A stretch of DNA of 32,137 nt, taken from NCBI GenBank assembly GCA_025965915.1, contig JAOPWA010000448.1, forward strand, positions 1 to 32,137, read 5' to 3'. How positions within the stretch are numbered: the stretch's first letter is position 1; every line of letters starts with the position of its first letter. This document shows, piece after piece, positions 11,608 through 19,452 of the stretch. A program made the translations under genes and the position numbers. Origin of the DNA: Dactylosporangium sp. (GTDB taxonomy: Bacteria; Actinomycetota; Actinomycetes; Mycobacteriales; Micromonosporaceae). The notes under the pieces were generated by a model, which made no database searches, had not been told where the DNA came from, and was given only the letters and a program-made list of their open reading frames with translations.

Positions 11608-12012
11608 TTAGTTCGACGGAGCGGGTGGGGCCGGCGAGGGTGAGTCCGACGGGTTCGGCGAGGGTGAGTCCGATGGGGTCGGCGACTCCGTCGGTGAGGG
11701 CGTGGCCGGATCGGCCGACGCGTCGGCCGGTGCCGGCGTCGTATCCGGCGACGACGGGCTGGCCGCCGGGGACTCCGACGGCTGGGGTGGGAGCAGGGGC
11801 TCCGAGGTCGGAATGGGGGGCGAGGAGGGCGGCTTCGGGCTGGCGCTGCCCGCCGTGACCGCACTGGTCTGGTTGTGTTGTCGCAAAGACAGCACCATCA
11901 GGGTGCCGACAGTCGCCACGGTGGCGAGCAGGAGGAATCCGACTATCGAGTTTCTGGGCGTCCAGGCGGCGCGGATGGCTGCCACCCGACGGTGGTACCC
12001 GTGAACCGGCAT
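11608..12012 (-). CDS. Hypothetical membrane protein with Pro/Ser/Thr/Asp-rich low-complexity tail
   Basis: MPVHGYHRRVAAIRAAWTPRNSIVGFLLLATVATVGTLMVLSLRQHNQTS, then PSESPAASPSSPDTTPAPADASADPATPSPTESPTPSDSPSPNPSDSPSPAP. Confidence 0.6.
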   Translation of the reverse strand: MPVHGYHRRVAAIRAAWTPRNSIVGFLLLATVATVGTLMVLSLRQHNQTSAVTAGSASPKPPSSPPIPTSEPLLPPQPSESPAASPSSPDTTPAPADASADPATPSPTESPTPSDSPSPNPSDSPSPAPPAPSN

Positions 12013-12394
12013 CGTGGCGGGTCTCCTCATCGACGGCGCAGGATAGCCTCATGCCCCCTGGTGGGACTGACGAGCACCTCCCCATGTCCGCGCCGCTAAA
12101 CCCCATGTCGGGAAGATGGGCGGCCGGGTTCAGGCTGGGCCGGCGGGCGGCAGAGTACCGCCGCCCGCCGGCCGTCGCGCGGCGCGTCCCTGGGCAGGGG
12201 CGCCTTACCGCTTGGAGCGGGGCGTCGGGGCCGTGGGTGCAGGCGCCGGGGACCGCGCGCACCCGAGACACCCTGCCCCAGTCAAATCACGAACGTCAAT
12301 GTATTTAGATCGACAACTATCTGTCCCGATGACAGTCGCTCGACGCGATCACGTAGGTTGCGACGGGCCGTCCATCCTCGGCTCGCGTCCGGCC

Positions 12395-12510
12395 ACGGAT
12401 GGGCGTCGTCCTGGGGAGAGCGATCTGGTGGCGCAGGACCAGGATCTCGATATCCTTGCTGCGCTCGCCAGGGGCGATCAGCACGACCAAGTCGAGGATC
12501 CGCTGCGTGC
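12395..12510 (-). pseudogene. Relic of the N-terminus of an rve-type (IS3/IS481-like) transposase
   Basis: Minus-strand translation VVLIAPGERSKDIEILVLRHQIALPRTTPIRGRTRAED; the D-[IV]-E-I-L-V-L-R-H-Q motif is the N-terminal hallmark of a common actinobacterial integrase-core transposase. Confidence 0.6.
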
Positions 12511-12523
12511 CAGAGGAGCGGTA

Positions 12524-14056
12524 ATGACCGGGAACGGGTCAGCGGGGAGCCTGGTGCGTTACGGGCAGCCGGCCGGCCGATGGGTACTGCTGGCTACCGT
12601 GCTCGGTTCCGGTCTGGCCTTCATCGATGCCACCGTGGTCAACATCGCCCTGCCCCGAATCGGCGTCAATTTCCACGCGGACGCGGCCGCCCTCCAATGG
12701 ACGGTCAACGGCTACACCCTCAGCCTCGCCTCGTTGATCCTGCTCGGCGGATCACTGGGGGACCGATTTGGCCGCCGCCGAACGTTCGTCGTCGGCGTCA
12801 CCTGGTTCGCCGCGGCCTCGTTGCTGTGCGGGCTGGCGCCCAACATCGAAACGCTGATCGCCGCGCGGGTCCTGCAGGGCGCCGGTGGCGCCCTTCTCAC
12901 GCCGGGCTCCCTGGCCATCCTGCAGGCCGCGTTCCATCCCCAGGACCGCGCCAAAGCCATCGGGGCCTGGTCCGGGCTGGGTGGCATCGCGGGCGCCCTC
13001 GGCCCCTTCCTCGGCGGATGGCTGGTCCAAGCCGCCACGTGGCGACTCGTCTTCCTCATCAACGTTCCGCTGGCCGTGCTCGTCGCCGTTGTCGCGCTTC
13101 GCCACGTTCCGGAATCCCGCAACCCTGATGCGGCCCGCCGTCTGGATGTCGCCGGCGTCCTCACCGGAGCCGCCGGCCTCGCCGGACTCACCTACGGATT
13201 CACCGCCTGGCCGGCCCTCGGCCCGACCTCCCCGACCGTGCTCGCCGCGCTGTGTATCGGACTCGGCGGCATGCTGGGGTTCCTGCTCGCCGAACGGCGC
13301 TCGCCACACCCGATGCTTCCGCTGGAACTGTTCGCATCCAAGGCCTTCGCTGCCGCGAACCTGGTCACCTTCGCCGTGTACGCGGCCCTCGGCGGGGTGC
13401 TCTTCCTCGTCGTGCTCAACCTGCAGGTCGTCGCCCGGTTCACCCCACTGGCCGCCGGGACCGCGATGCTCCCGGTCACCGTGCTGATGCTCCTGCTCTC
13501 GGCCCGTGCGGGCGCGCTCGCCCAACGCATCGGTCCCCGCATCCCCATGACTGTCGGCCCTGTCGTCTGTGCCGGCGCACTACTGCTGTTCGCCCGCGTC
13601 GGCGCGAACGCCTCCTATGTCCGTGCCGTGCTACCTGCCGTACTCATCCTGGGCCTAGGTCTGTCAGTGACCGTCGCACCGCTGACCGCCGCCGCGCTGG
13701 GTTCGGTCGACGAACGTCACGCCGGTGTCGCCAGCGGCGTCAACAACGCGGTCGCCCGCGCCGCCGGTCTCCTCGCCGTCGCCGTCCTGCCGTTGGCAGC
13801 TGGGCTAGGCACCGGCAACCTGACCGACCCCGCCGCGCTCACGCCGACCTACCGCACAGCGATGCTGCTGAGCGCGGGTCTCCTCCTCGCCGGCGCGGTG
13901 ACTGCCTTTGTCGGCATCCCCACCAAGCTCGCAGGCCGGGACCGGCCCTCCCGAACCGTCGCAGAAACCTTGCCGACCAGTCCCGTGCGGGTCCACTGCG
14001 ACATTGCCGGCCCACCACTTCACCCTCAACCCACGCAGGCGGCAGTCAAAGGGTGA
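12524..14056 (+). CDS. MFS transporter, DHA2 (EmrB/QacA-like, 14-TMS) family
   Basis: RBS AGAGGAG; WVLLATVLGSGLAFIDATVVNIALPRIGVNFHADAAALQWTVNGYTLSLASLILLGGSLGDRFGRRRTFV. ORF-track start 12116 is judged an over-extension. Confidence 0.93.
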   Translation: MTGNGSAGSLVRYGQPAGRWVLLATVLGSGLAFIDATVVNIALPRIGVNFHADAAALQWTVNGYTLSLASLILLGGSLGDRFGRRRTFVVGVTWFAAASLLCGLAPNIETLIAARVLQGAGGALLTPGSLAILQAAFHPQDRAKAIGAWSGLGGIAGALGPFLGGWLVQAATWRLVFLINVPLAVLVAVVALRHVPESRNPDAARRLDVAGVLTGAAGLAGLTYGFTAWPALGPTSPTVLAALCIGLGGMLGFLLAERRSPHPMLPLELFASKAFAAANLVTFAVYAALGGVLFLVVLNLQVVARFTPLAAGTAMLPVTVLMLLLSARAGALAQRIGPRIPMTVGPVVCAGALLLFARVGANASYVRAVLPAVLILGLGLSVTVAPLTAAALGSVDERHAGVASGVNNAVARAAGLLAVAVLPLAAGLGTGNLTDPAALTPTYRTAMLLSAGLLLAGAVTAFVGIPTKLAGRDRPSRTVAETLPTSPVRVHCDIAGPPLHPQPTQAAVKG

Positions 14057-14060
14057 GTGG
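14015..14060 (+). terminator. Possible terminator/attenuator hairpin over the MFS stop codon
   Basis: CCACTTCACCCT ... AGGGTGAGTGG: about 11 paired bases with one bulged T and a 23-nt loop. Confidence 0.3.
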
Positions 14061-14174
14061 CCCATAGGTCCACTCCGCCCGACACTGCCAAGCCCGGGAC
14101 AGACGCAGCCACTACCGGCGATGGCTCCACGATCCACGAAAACCAGCGGTATGTGGCGCCGTCCTCCCTGAACT

Positions 14175-14200
14175 ACTATACCGAGTATAGTACTCAGTAT
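14175..14200. promoter_or_regulatory. Overlapping palindromic operator upstream of padR
   Basis: ACTATAC-cga-GTATAGT (14175-14191, perfect) overlaps ATACCGAGTA-tag-TACTCAGTAT (14178-14200, 9/10 symmetric); 22 nt before ATG 14222. Confidence 0.7.
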
Positions 14201-14221
14201 GTATCGATGCGGTGGTGGCTC

Positions 14222-14833
14222 ATGAGCGTTCGGCACGCCCTGCTGGCCCTGCTCGCCGAGGGTCCGAAGTACGGGTTGCAGTTGCGGCAGGAGTTCGAGG
14301 CGAAGACGGGGGAGGTGTGGCCGCTCAACGTCGGCCAGGTGTACACGACTCTCCAGCGCCTGGAGCGCGACGGCATGGTGGAGTCCGACGACGCGCAGGC
14401 CGAGGGCCCTCAGAAGGGCTTCCGGATCACGCCGGCTGGTGATCGCGAGCTTGCCCTCTGGCTCAGGACTCCGCCCGACACTGCGCTTCCGCCGCGCGAC
14501 GAGTTGGTGATCAAGGTGCTGGTGGCACTGACGGTGCCCGGTGTGGACGTGCATGAGGTCGTACAGGTCCACCGTCGGCACCTGGTCGAAACGATGCAGC
14601 GGTACACCCACCTGAAGGCGGACGCGCCGGAGGACGACATCGGGGTGGGACTCGTCGTCGATGCCGAGCTGTTCCGGCTCGAGGCGGCCGTGCGCTGGCT
14701 CGACGCAGCCGACGCCCGCCTGAAGCGACTGCCGGCACCCGATCCGGCCGCCCCGGCCGCCCCGGCCGCCGCGCCCGTTGCCCCGGTCGCCACTACGTCG
14801 CGGCGGGCTCGCAGGGCGGAGTCCCTGCGATGA
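14222..14833 (+). CDS. PadR family transcriptional regulator
   Basis: MSVRHALLALLAEGPKYGLQLRQEFEAKTGEVWPLNVGQVYTTLQRLERDGMVESDDAQAEGPQKGFRITPAGDRELALWL. Stop overlaps next start (ATGA). Confidence 0.93.
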   Translation: MSVRHALLALLAEGPKYGLQLRQEFEAKTGEVWPLNVGQVYTTLQRLERDGMVESDDAQAEGPQKGFRITPAGDRELALWLRTPPDTALPPRDELVIKVLVALTVPGVDVHEVVQVHRRHLVETMQRYTHLKADAPEDDIGVGLVVDAELFRLEAAVRWLDAADARLKRLPAPDPAAPAAPAAAPVAPVATTSRRARRAESLR

Positions 14834-15555
14834 GCGCGCCGCTCGAACTGCGGCAGGTAACGAAGGTCTACGGCTCGGGTGCCAGCGAGGTACGCGCGCT
14901 CAACCGGGTGGACCTGGTCGTAGAGGGCGGCGAACTGGTGGCCGTCATGGGGCCCAGTGGCTCCGGCAAGAGCACGCTGTTGACGATCGCGGGCACCCTG
15001 GAGGAAGCGACCAGCGGCCAGGTTCTCGTAGCCGGAACCGACCTGTCCCGGATGTCCCGCAACGATCGGGCGAGGATGCGTCGCCGCTCGATCGGATATG
15101 TGTTCCAGGACTTCAACCTGCTCGCCGGGCTCACGGCCGCCGAGAACGTCGCCCTGCCCCTGGAGCTGGACGGCGTGGGCGCCAGGGCGGCGCGCGCAAC
15201 CGGTCTGCAGATGCTGGAGAAGCTGGGGCTCGCTGCCCGGGCCGGCCGGTACCCCGATGAGCTTTCCGGCGGCGAGCGTCAGCGGGTGGCGATCGCCCGG
15301 GCGATGGTGGGCGACCGCCCGCTGCTGCTCGCCGACGAGCCGACCGGCGCGCTGGACTCGGTCAACGGCGAGGCGGTGATGCGGGTGCTGCGCTCTGCCT
15401 GCCGGGCTGGAGTCGCCGGAGTGATGGTCACCCACGACGCCCAACTGGCGTCCTGGGCCGACCGGGTGTTGTTCCTGCGAGACGGGCGCATGGTCGATCA
15501 GACCGCGCCGCCCGCGGGGCCGGAGTCGCTCCTCGCGCCGGAGACGAGCGCATGA
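14830..15555 (+). CDS. ABC transporter ATP-binding protein (MacB/LolD-type)
   Basis: Walker A GPSGSGKST, signature LSGGERQRVAIARAM, Walker B LLLADEPTGALD. Confidence 0.96.
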   Translation: MSAPLELRQVTKVYGSGASEVRALNRVDLVVEGGELVAVMGPSGSGKSTLLTIAGTLEEATSGQVLVAGTDLSRMSRNDRARMRRRSIGYVFQDFNLLAGLTAAENVALPLELDGVGARAARATGLQMLEKLGLAARAGRYPDELSGGERQRVAIARAMVGDRPLLLADEPTGALDSVNGEAVMRVLRSACRAGVAGVMVTHDAQLASWADRVLFLRDGRMVDQTAPPAGPESLLAPETSA

Positions 15556-18047
15556 GTCAGGTCCTGCCGGCGAGCGAGGTCGGCCCCGGCACGTCGCCGC
15601 GGCTGCGTCCCCGCTCCCGGCACGTCGGGTCCGGCGGCGGAATGCCGGCGCGTCGGGCGGTGGTCCGCTGGGCCTGGCGGATGTTCCGCCGCCAGTGGCG
15701 CCAGCAAATCCTGATGCTGGCCCTGCTCACCCTCACCGTCACGGCCGCGATCTGCGGTGTGTCCGCGGCGTACAACGTGACACCGTTGCGGGAGGCCAGG
15801 TTCGGGACGGCCGACCACCTCCTCGGCTACGACGGCGCAGACCCCCGCGCGCTGCAGGCCGGCGTGTCCGCCGCACGGGAGTTCTTCGGCACCATCGACG
15901 TGATCGGGCGCCGCTTCGCGCCCATCCCCGGCTCGGCCGACAACGTCCAGATCCGGGCGCAGGACCCGCATGGCGTCTACAGTGGACCGATGCTGCGGCT
16001 GCGGCAGGGACGGTACCCGATCGGCGCCGACGAGGTGGCCGTGACGGACAAGGTGGCGGCGACCTTCGAGGTTGGGATCGGTAATCGCCTGGCACTCGAC
16101 GGCCGCAGCCGGGCCGTCGTAGGCGTGGTGGAGAATCCGAGCGACCTGAACGACGAATTCGCGCTGATCTCCCCGCTCCATCAGGACCCGCCGCAGACCG
16201 CGACGGTTCTGGTGAAGGCCGGCGATGACCAGGTCTACTCCTTCCGGGATCCCAGCGGCAGGCGGCCGGTGTCCGAGGCCCGGGGGGTCGACCCGAAGAC
16301 CGCCGCCGCCGGGGGCGTGCTCGCCCTGACCACCGTCGGCCTGCTCCTGGTCTGCCTGGTGGCAGCCGCCGGCTTCGCCGTCGTGGCCCAGCGCCGCCTG
16401 CGCCAACTCGGCATGCTCGCAGCGGTGGGGGCGACCGAGAAGCACCTCCGCCTGGTGATGGTGGCCAACGGCGGGGTCGTCGGGGTGATCGCCGCGTTGA
16501 TCGGCACCGGAACCGGCCTGACCGGCTGGATCGCCGTCGCACCGTCGTTCGAGTCGGCCGTCGGGCACCGGATCGACCGGTTCGGTCTGCCCTGGCCGCT
16601 GATCGGCGCAGCCGTCCTGCTCGCCATCGTGACAGCCACCGCGGCGGCGTGGTGGCCCTCGCGGGCGGTGACGCGGATCCCGATCGTGCTGGCCCTGTCC
16701 GCTCGACCGCCACGGCCGAAGCCAGCGCGCCGCTCGGCGGTCGCCGCCGTTGCGCTCCTCGCGACCGGGGTCACGTGCCTGGCCAGGGCGCACCAGACCA
16801 ACCAATGGCTCATCATCGGCGGCACGCTCGCGACGGCCCTCGGCCTGCTGTTCGCCAGTCCACTCGCGATCAGGATCCTGCCGTTAGCCGGTGGCCGACT
16901 GCCGATCGCAACCCGGCTGGCCCTGCGCGACCTGGGCCGGTACCAGGCGCGGTCAGCGGCTGCCCTGGCCGCGATCAGCCTCGCGCTGGCGATCCCGGTG
17001 GCGACCGTGGTCGTCGCCTCCGCCGCGAAGCACACCGCCGCGACCGCGATCGGCAACCTGTCGGATCGCCAGTTGATCGTCCGGGTCGGCCGGCACGCCG
17101 CGCTCCTCGTCCCGGTCAGGACCCCGGCGCAGCTCGCGAGCCTGCAGGCTCAGGTCGACCGGCTCGCCAGTTCGCTCGGCGGCGCGACCGTGATCCCGCT
17201 GAACCTGCCCATCGACCCGGACTCCCAGGTGGAGAGCGGTCTGGACGGCGACGGGTCGGGTCGGCCCGCCATCGACCTGGGCTACTCGAGCGGCCCCAAC
17301 ACACTGAAGGCCGTTCCGCTCTTCGTCGCCACGCCGGAACTGCTCAGCCACTACGGGATCAGCCCCGGTTCGGTCGCTCCGGATACCGACGTGCTCACGG
17401 TGCGAGGCGAGCAGAACCTCCAGTTCGCCGGCATCAGGGAACGGGGAAAGCAGCCGAAGGTCCAACGGATCGACGTGCCCCGCTACACCTCGGCCCCGAC
17501 CACCCTGATCACAGAGGACGCCCTCCGGCGCCTCGGCTGGCAGCAGGGCAGGGTCGGCTGGTTCGTCGAGGCGCTCCGGCCGATCACCAGCGACCAGCTC
17601 GTACAGGCGCGGCATGCGGCGGCCGACGCGGGCCTCAACATCGAGGCCAGGCAGGACCAGAAGGGCCTGGCGACGCTGCAGAACGGAGCCACCGCCGCGG
17701 GCATGCTCCTCGCGCTCGGCGTGCTTGCCATGACCGTCGGGCTGATCCGCACCGAGGTGGCCGGGGACCTGCGCACCCTCACCGCCGCCGGCGCCACCAG
17801 CCGAGTCCGACGCTCACTGGCCGCCGCCACCGCGGGCGCGCTCGCCGTTCTGGGCGTGGCGCTCGGGACCGTCGGCGCGTACCTCGCCCTGATCGGCGGC
17901 TACTGGGGCCACCTCGGCACCCTGGGCCGGGTACCCGTCGTGCACCTTCTCGTCATCGTCGTCGGCCTCCCGCTGATCGCCGCCGCCTGCGGCTGGCTCC
18001 TGGCGGGCCGTGAACCGCCTGCCGTCGCCCGTCAAGCCCTGACCTGA
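15552..18047 (+). CDS. FtsX-like ABC transporter permease
   Basis: ATGA coupling to the ATPase gene; N-terminal TM, periplasmic domain, and FtsX-type TM blocks (LTTVGLLLVCLVAAAGFAVVAQRRLRQLGMLAAVGATEKHLRLV). Confidence 0.92.
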   Translation: MSQVLPASEVGPGTSPRLRPRSRHVGSGGGMPARRAVVRWAWRMFRRQWRQQILMLALLTLTVTAAICGVSAAYNVTPLREARFGTADHLLGYDGADPRALQAGVSAAREFFGTIDVIGRRFAPIPGSADNVQIRAQDPHGVYSGPMLRLRQGRYPIGADEVAVTDKVAATFEVGIGNRLALDGRSRAVVGVVENPSDLNDEFALISPLHQDPPQTATVLVKAGDDQVYSFRDPSGRRPVSEARGVDPKTAAAGGVLALTTVGLLLVCLVAAAGFAVVAQRRLRQLGMLAAVGATEKHLRLVMVANGGVVGVIAALIGTGTGLTGWIAVAPSFESAVGHRIDRFGLPWPLIGAAVLLAIVTATAAAWWPSRAVTRIPIVLALSARPPRPKPARRSAVAAVALLATGVTCLARAHQTNQWLIIGGTLATALGLLFASPLAIRILPLAGGRLPIATRLALRDLGRYQARSAAALAAISLALAIPVATVVVASAAKHTAATAIGNLSDRQLIVRVGRHAALLVPVRTPAQLASLQAQVDRLASSLGGATVIPLNLPIDPDSQVESGLDGDGSGRPAIDLGYSSGPNTLKAVPLFVATPELLSHYGISPGSVAPDTDVLTVRGEQNLQFAGIRERGKQPKVQRIDVPRYTSAPTTLITEDALRRLGWQQGRVGWFVEALRPITSDQLVQARHAAADAGLNIEARQDQKGLATLQNGATAAGMLLALGVLAMTVGLIRTEVAGDLRTLTAAGATSRVRRSLAAATAGALAVLGVALGTVGAYLALIGGYWGHLGTLGRVPVVHLLVIVVGLPLIAAACGWLLAGREPPAVARQALT

Positions 18048-18083
18048 CAACGACCGCGCTTCCCGAGTACCTGGCGCCGATGG

Positions 18084-18686
18084 TTACCGCGTCAACGCCA
18101 CCGGCCCCGTGTACTGCCGCTGCCGGCTTATCACGTGCTGGACCAGGGTGACGAGCACCTGCTTACTGGACGCGCGTTCACGCGCGTCGCAGAGCAGCAG
18201 CGGCACGTCCGGATCGAGGTCCAATGCCTCGCGGACATCGTCGTCGTCGTAGTGTTCCGCGTCGTCGAAGCAGTTGACGGCAACGACGAACGGCGTGCCC
18301 CGCCGCTCGAAGTAGTCGATGGACGGGAAGCAGTCTTCGAGGCGGCGAGTGTCGGCGAGCACCACGGCACCGAGCGCGCCGAGAGCCAACTCGTCCCAGA
18401 GGAACCAGAACCGGGTCTGGCCGGGCGTGCCGAACAGGTACACCACGACCTTGTCGTCAACGGTGATGCGACCGAAGTCCATGGCGACAGTCGTCGTCGT
18501 CTTCGCCTCCAACCCCGACATGTCGTCGACGTCGGCCCCCGCGTCGGTAAGTACCTCCTCGGTCCGCAGTGGGCGGATCTCGCTGACCGACGCCACCATC
18601 GTGGTCTTGCCGGCGCCGAAGCCGCCCGCGATGAGGATCTTCACCGCGGTGGGGACCAACGCCGGGTCAGAGGGCTTGGAGACCAT
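18084..18686 (-). CDS. Conservon small GTPase (CvnD-type ATP/GTP-binding protein)
   Basis: KILIAGGFGAGKTTMVASVSEIRPLRTEEVLT, VVVYLFGTPGQTRFWFLWDELALGALGAVVLADTRRLEDCFPSIDYFE; last gene of the four-gene set. Confidence 0.94.
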   Translation of the reverse strand: MVSKPSDPALVPTAVKILIAGGFGAGKTTMVASVSEIRPLRTEEVLTDAGADVDDMSGLEAKTTTTVAMDFGRITVDDKVVVYLFGTPGQTRFWFLWDELALGALGAVVLADTRRLEDCFPSIDYFERRGTPFVVAVNCFDDAEHYDDDDVREALDLDPDVPLLLCDARERASSKQVLVTLVQHVISRQRQYTGPVALTR

Positions 18687-19035
18687 TGAGTACCGCCTTC
18701 AGGACGCGCTCGGAGGGCTGTACGCCGACACCGGACGACTCGTACGTCGAAATAAGGTCCTGCTCCAGCAGGTCGCCGATCAGGATGCGGGTCACGCCGA
18801 GGGGGAGATCGAGGTGGGCCGCCAGTTCCGAAAGGGTGATCGGCTGGCGCGCGGCCGCGAGGATGGACCGGTGCTCGGGCTGTAGATGGGGAGCGTGAGT
18901 GTGCGCCCCGGCGTTGGTCATCACGTACGCCACGAGGTCCAGTTGCGCCGTTGGACGTACCCGACCTCGGGTCATCGTGTACGGCCGCACCACCGGACCC
19001 GCCTCGGAGTCCATCCAGAAGTCCTCGGCTATCAC
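18667..19035 (-). CDS. DUF742 family protein (CvnC-type)
   Basis: GPVVRPYTMTRGRVRPTAQLDLVAYV...LQPEHRSILAAARQPITLSELAAHLDLPLGVTRILIGDLLEQDLI; overlaps the GTPase gene by 20 nt. Confidence 0.93.
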   Translation of the reverse strand: MIAEDFWMDSEAGPVVRPYTMTRGRVRPTAQLDLVAYVMTNAGAHTHAPHLQPEHRSILAAARQPITLSELAAHLDLPLGVTRILIGDLLEQDLISTYESSGVGVQPSERVLKAVLNGLQAL

Positions 19036-19038
19036 GGT

Positions 19039-19452
19039 TCAGCCTGCCTGGGTAGCATTCCGCGGCATGCTGGCCATCTTCTGGCCCACCCTGGTCACCA
19101 GCATCGCCATCTCGTAGGCGACGAGCCCGATGTCGGCATCGGCATCGGTCAGCACGGCCAGGCAGGCGCCGCGCCCAGCGGCGCTGACGAAGAGGAACGC
19201 CGACTCCATCTCGATGATCGTCTGCCGGACCGGCCCGCCACCGAAATGCCGTGCGGCACCGCGCGCCAGGCCCTGGAAGCCGGCCGCCACCGCTGACAGG
19301 TGCTCGGCGTCCTCCTGGGTGAGCCCGTGCGAGGCGCCCATCTGCAGCCCGTCGACGGACAGCACTACCGCCCGCTGTACCGACGGCACGCGATCCACCA
19401 GGTCGTTGAGCAGCCAATTGAAAGCACTGGTGCTCGAAGTCTGCACCGTCAC
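19039..19452 (-). CDS. Roadblock/LC7 domain protein (CvnB-type)
   Basis: FNWLLNDLVDRVPSVQRAVVLSVDGLQMGASHGLTQEDAEHLSAVAAGFQGLARGAARHFGGG. Confidence 0.94.
   Translation of the reverse strand: MTVQTSSTSAFNWLLNDLVDRVPSVQRAVVLSVDGLQMGASHGLTQEDAEHLSAVAAGFQGLARGAARHFGGGPVRQTIIEMESAFLFVSAAGRGACLAVLTDADADIGLVAYEMAMLVTRVGQKMASMPRNATQAG

Noticed and set aside
12116-12523. N-terminal extension of the MFS ORF
   Set aside because: No RBS or conserved sequence; contains the antisense transposase relic. A good RBS precedes ATG 12524.
15498-16805. 435-aa minus-strand ORF
   Set aside because: Antisense to the FtsX permease gene; no domain similarity.
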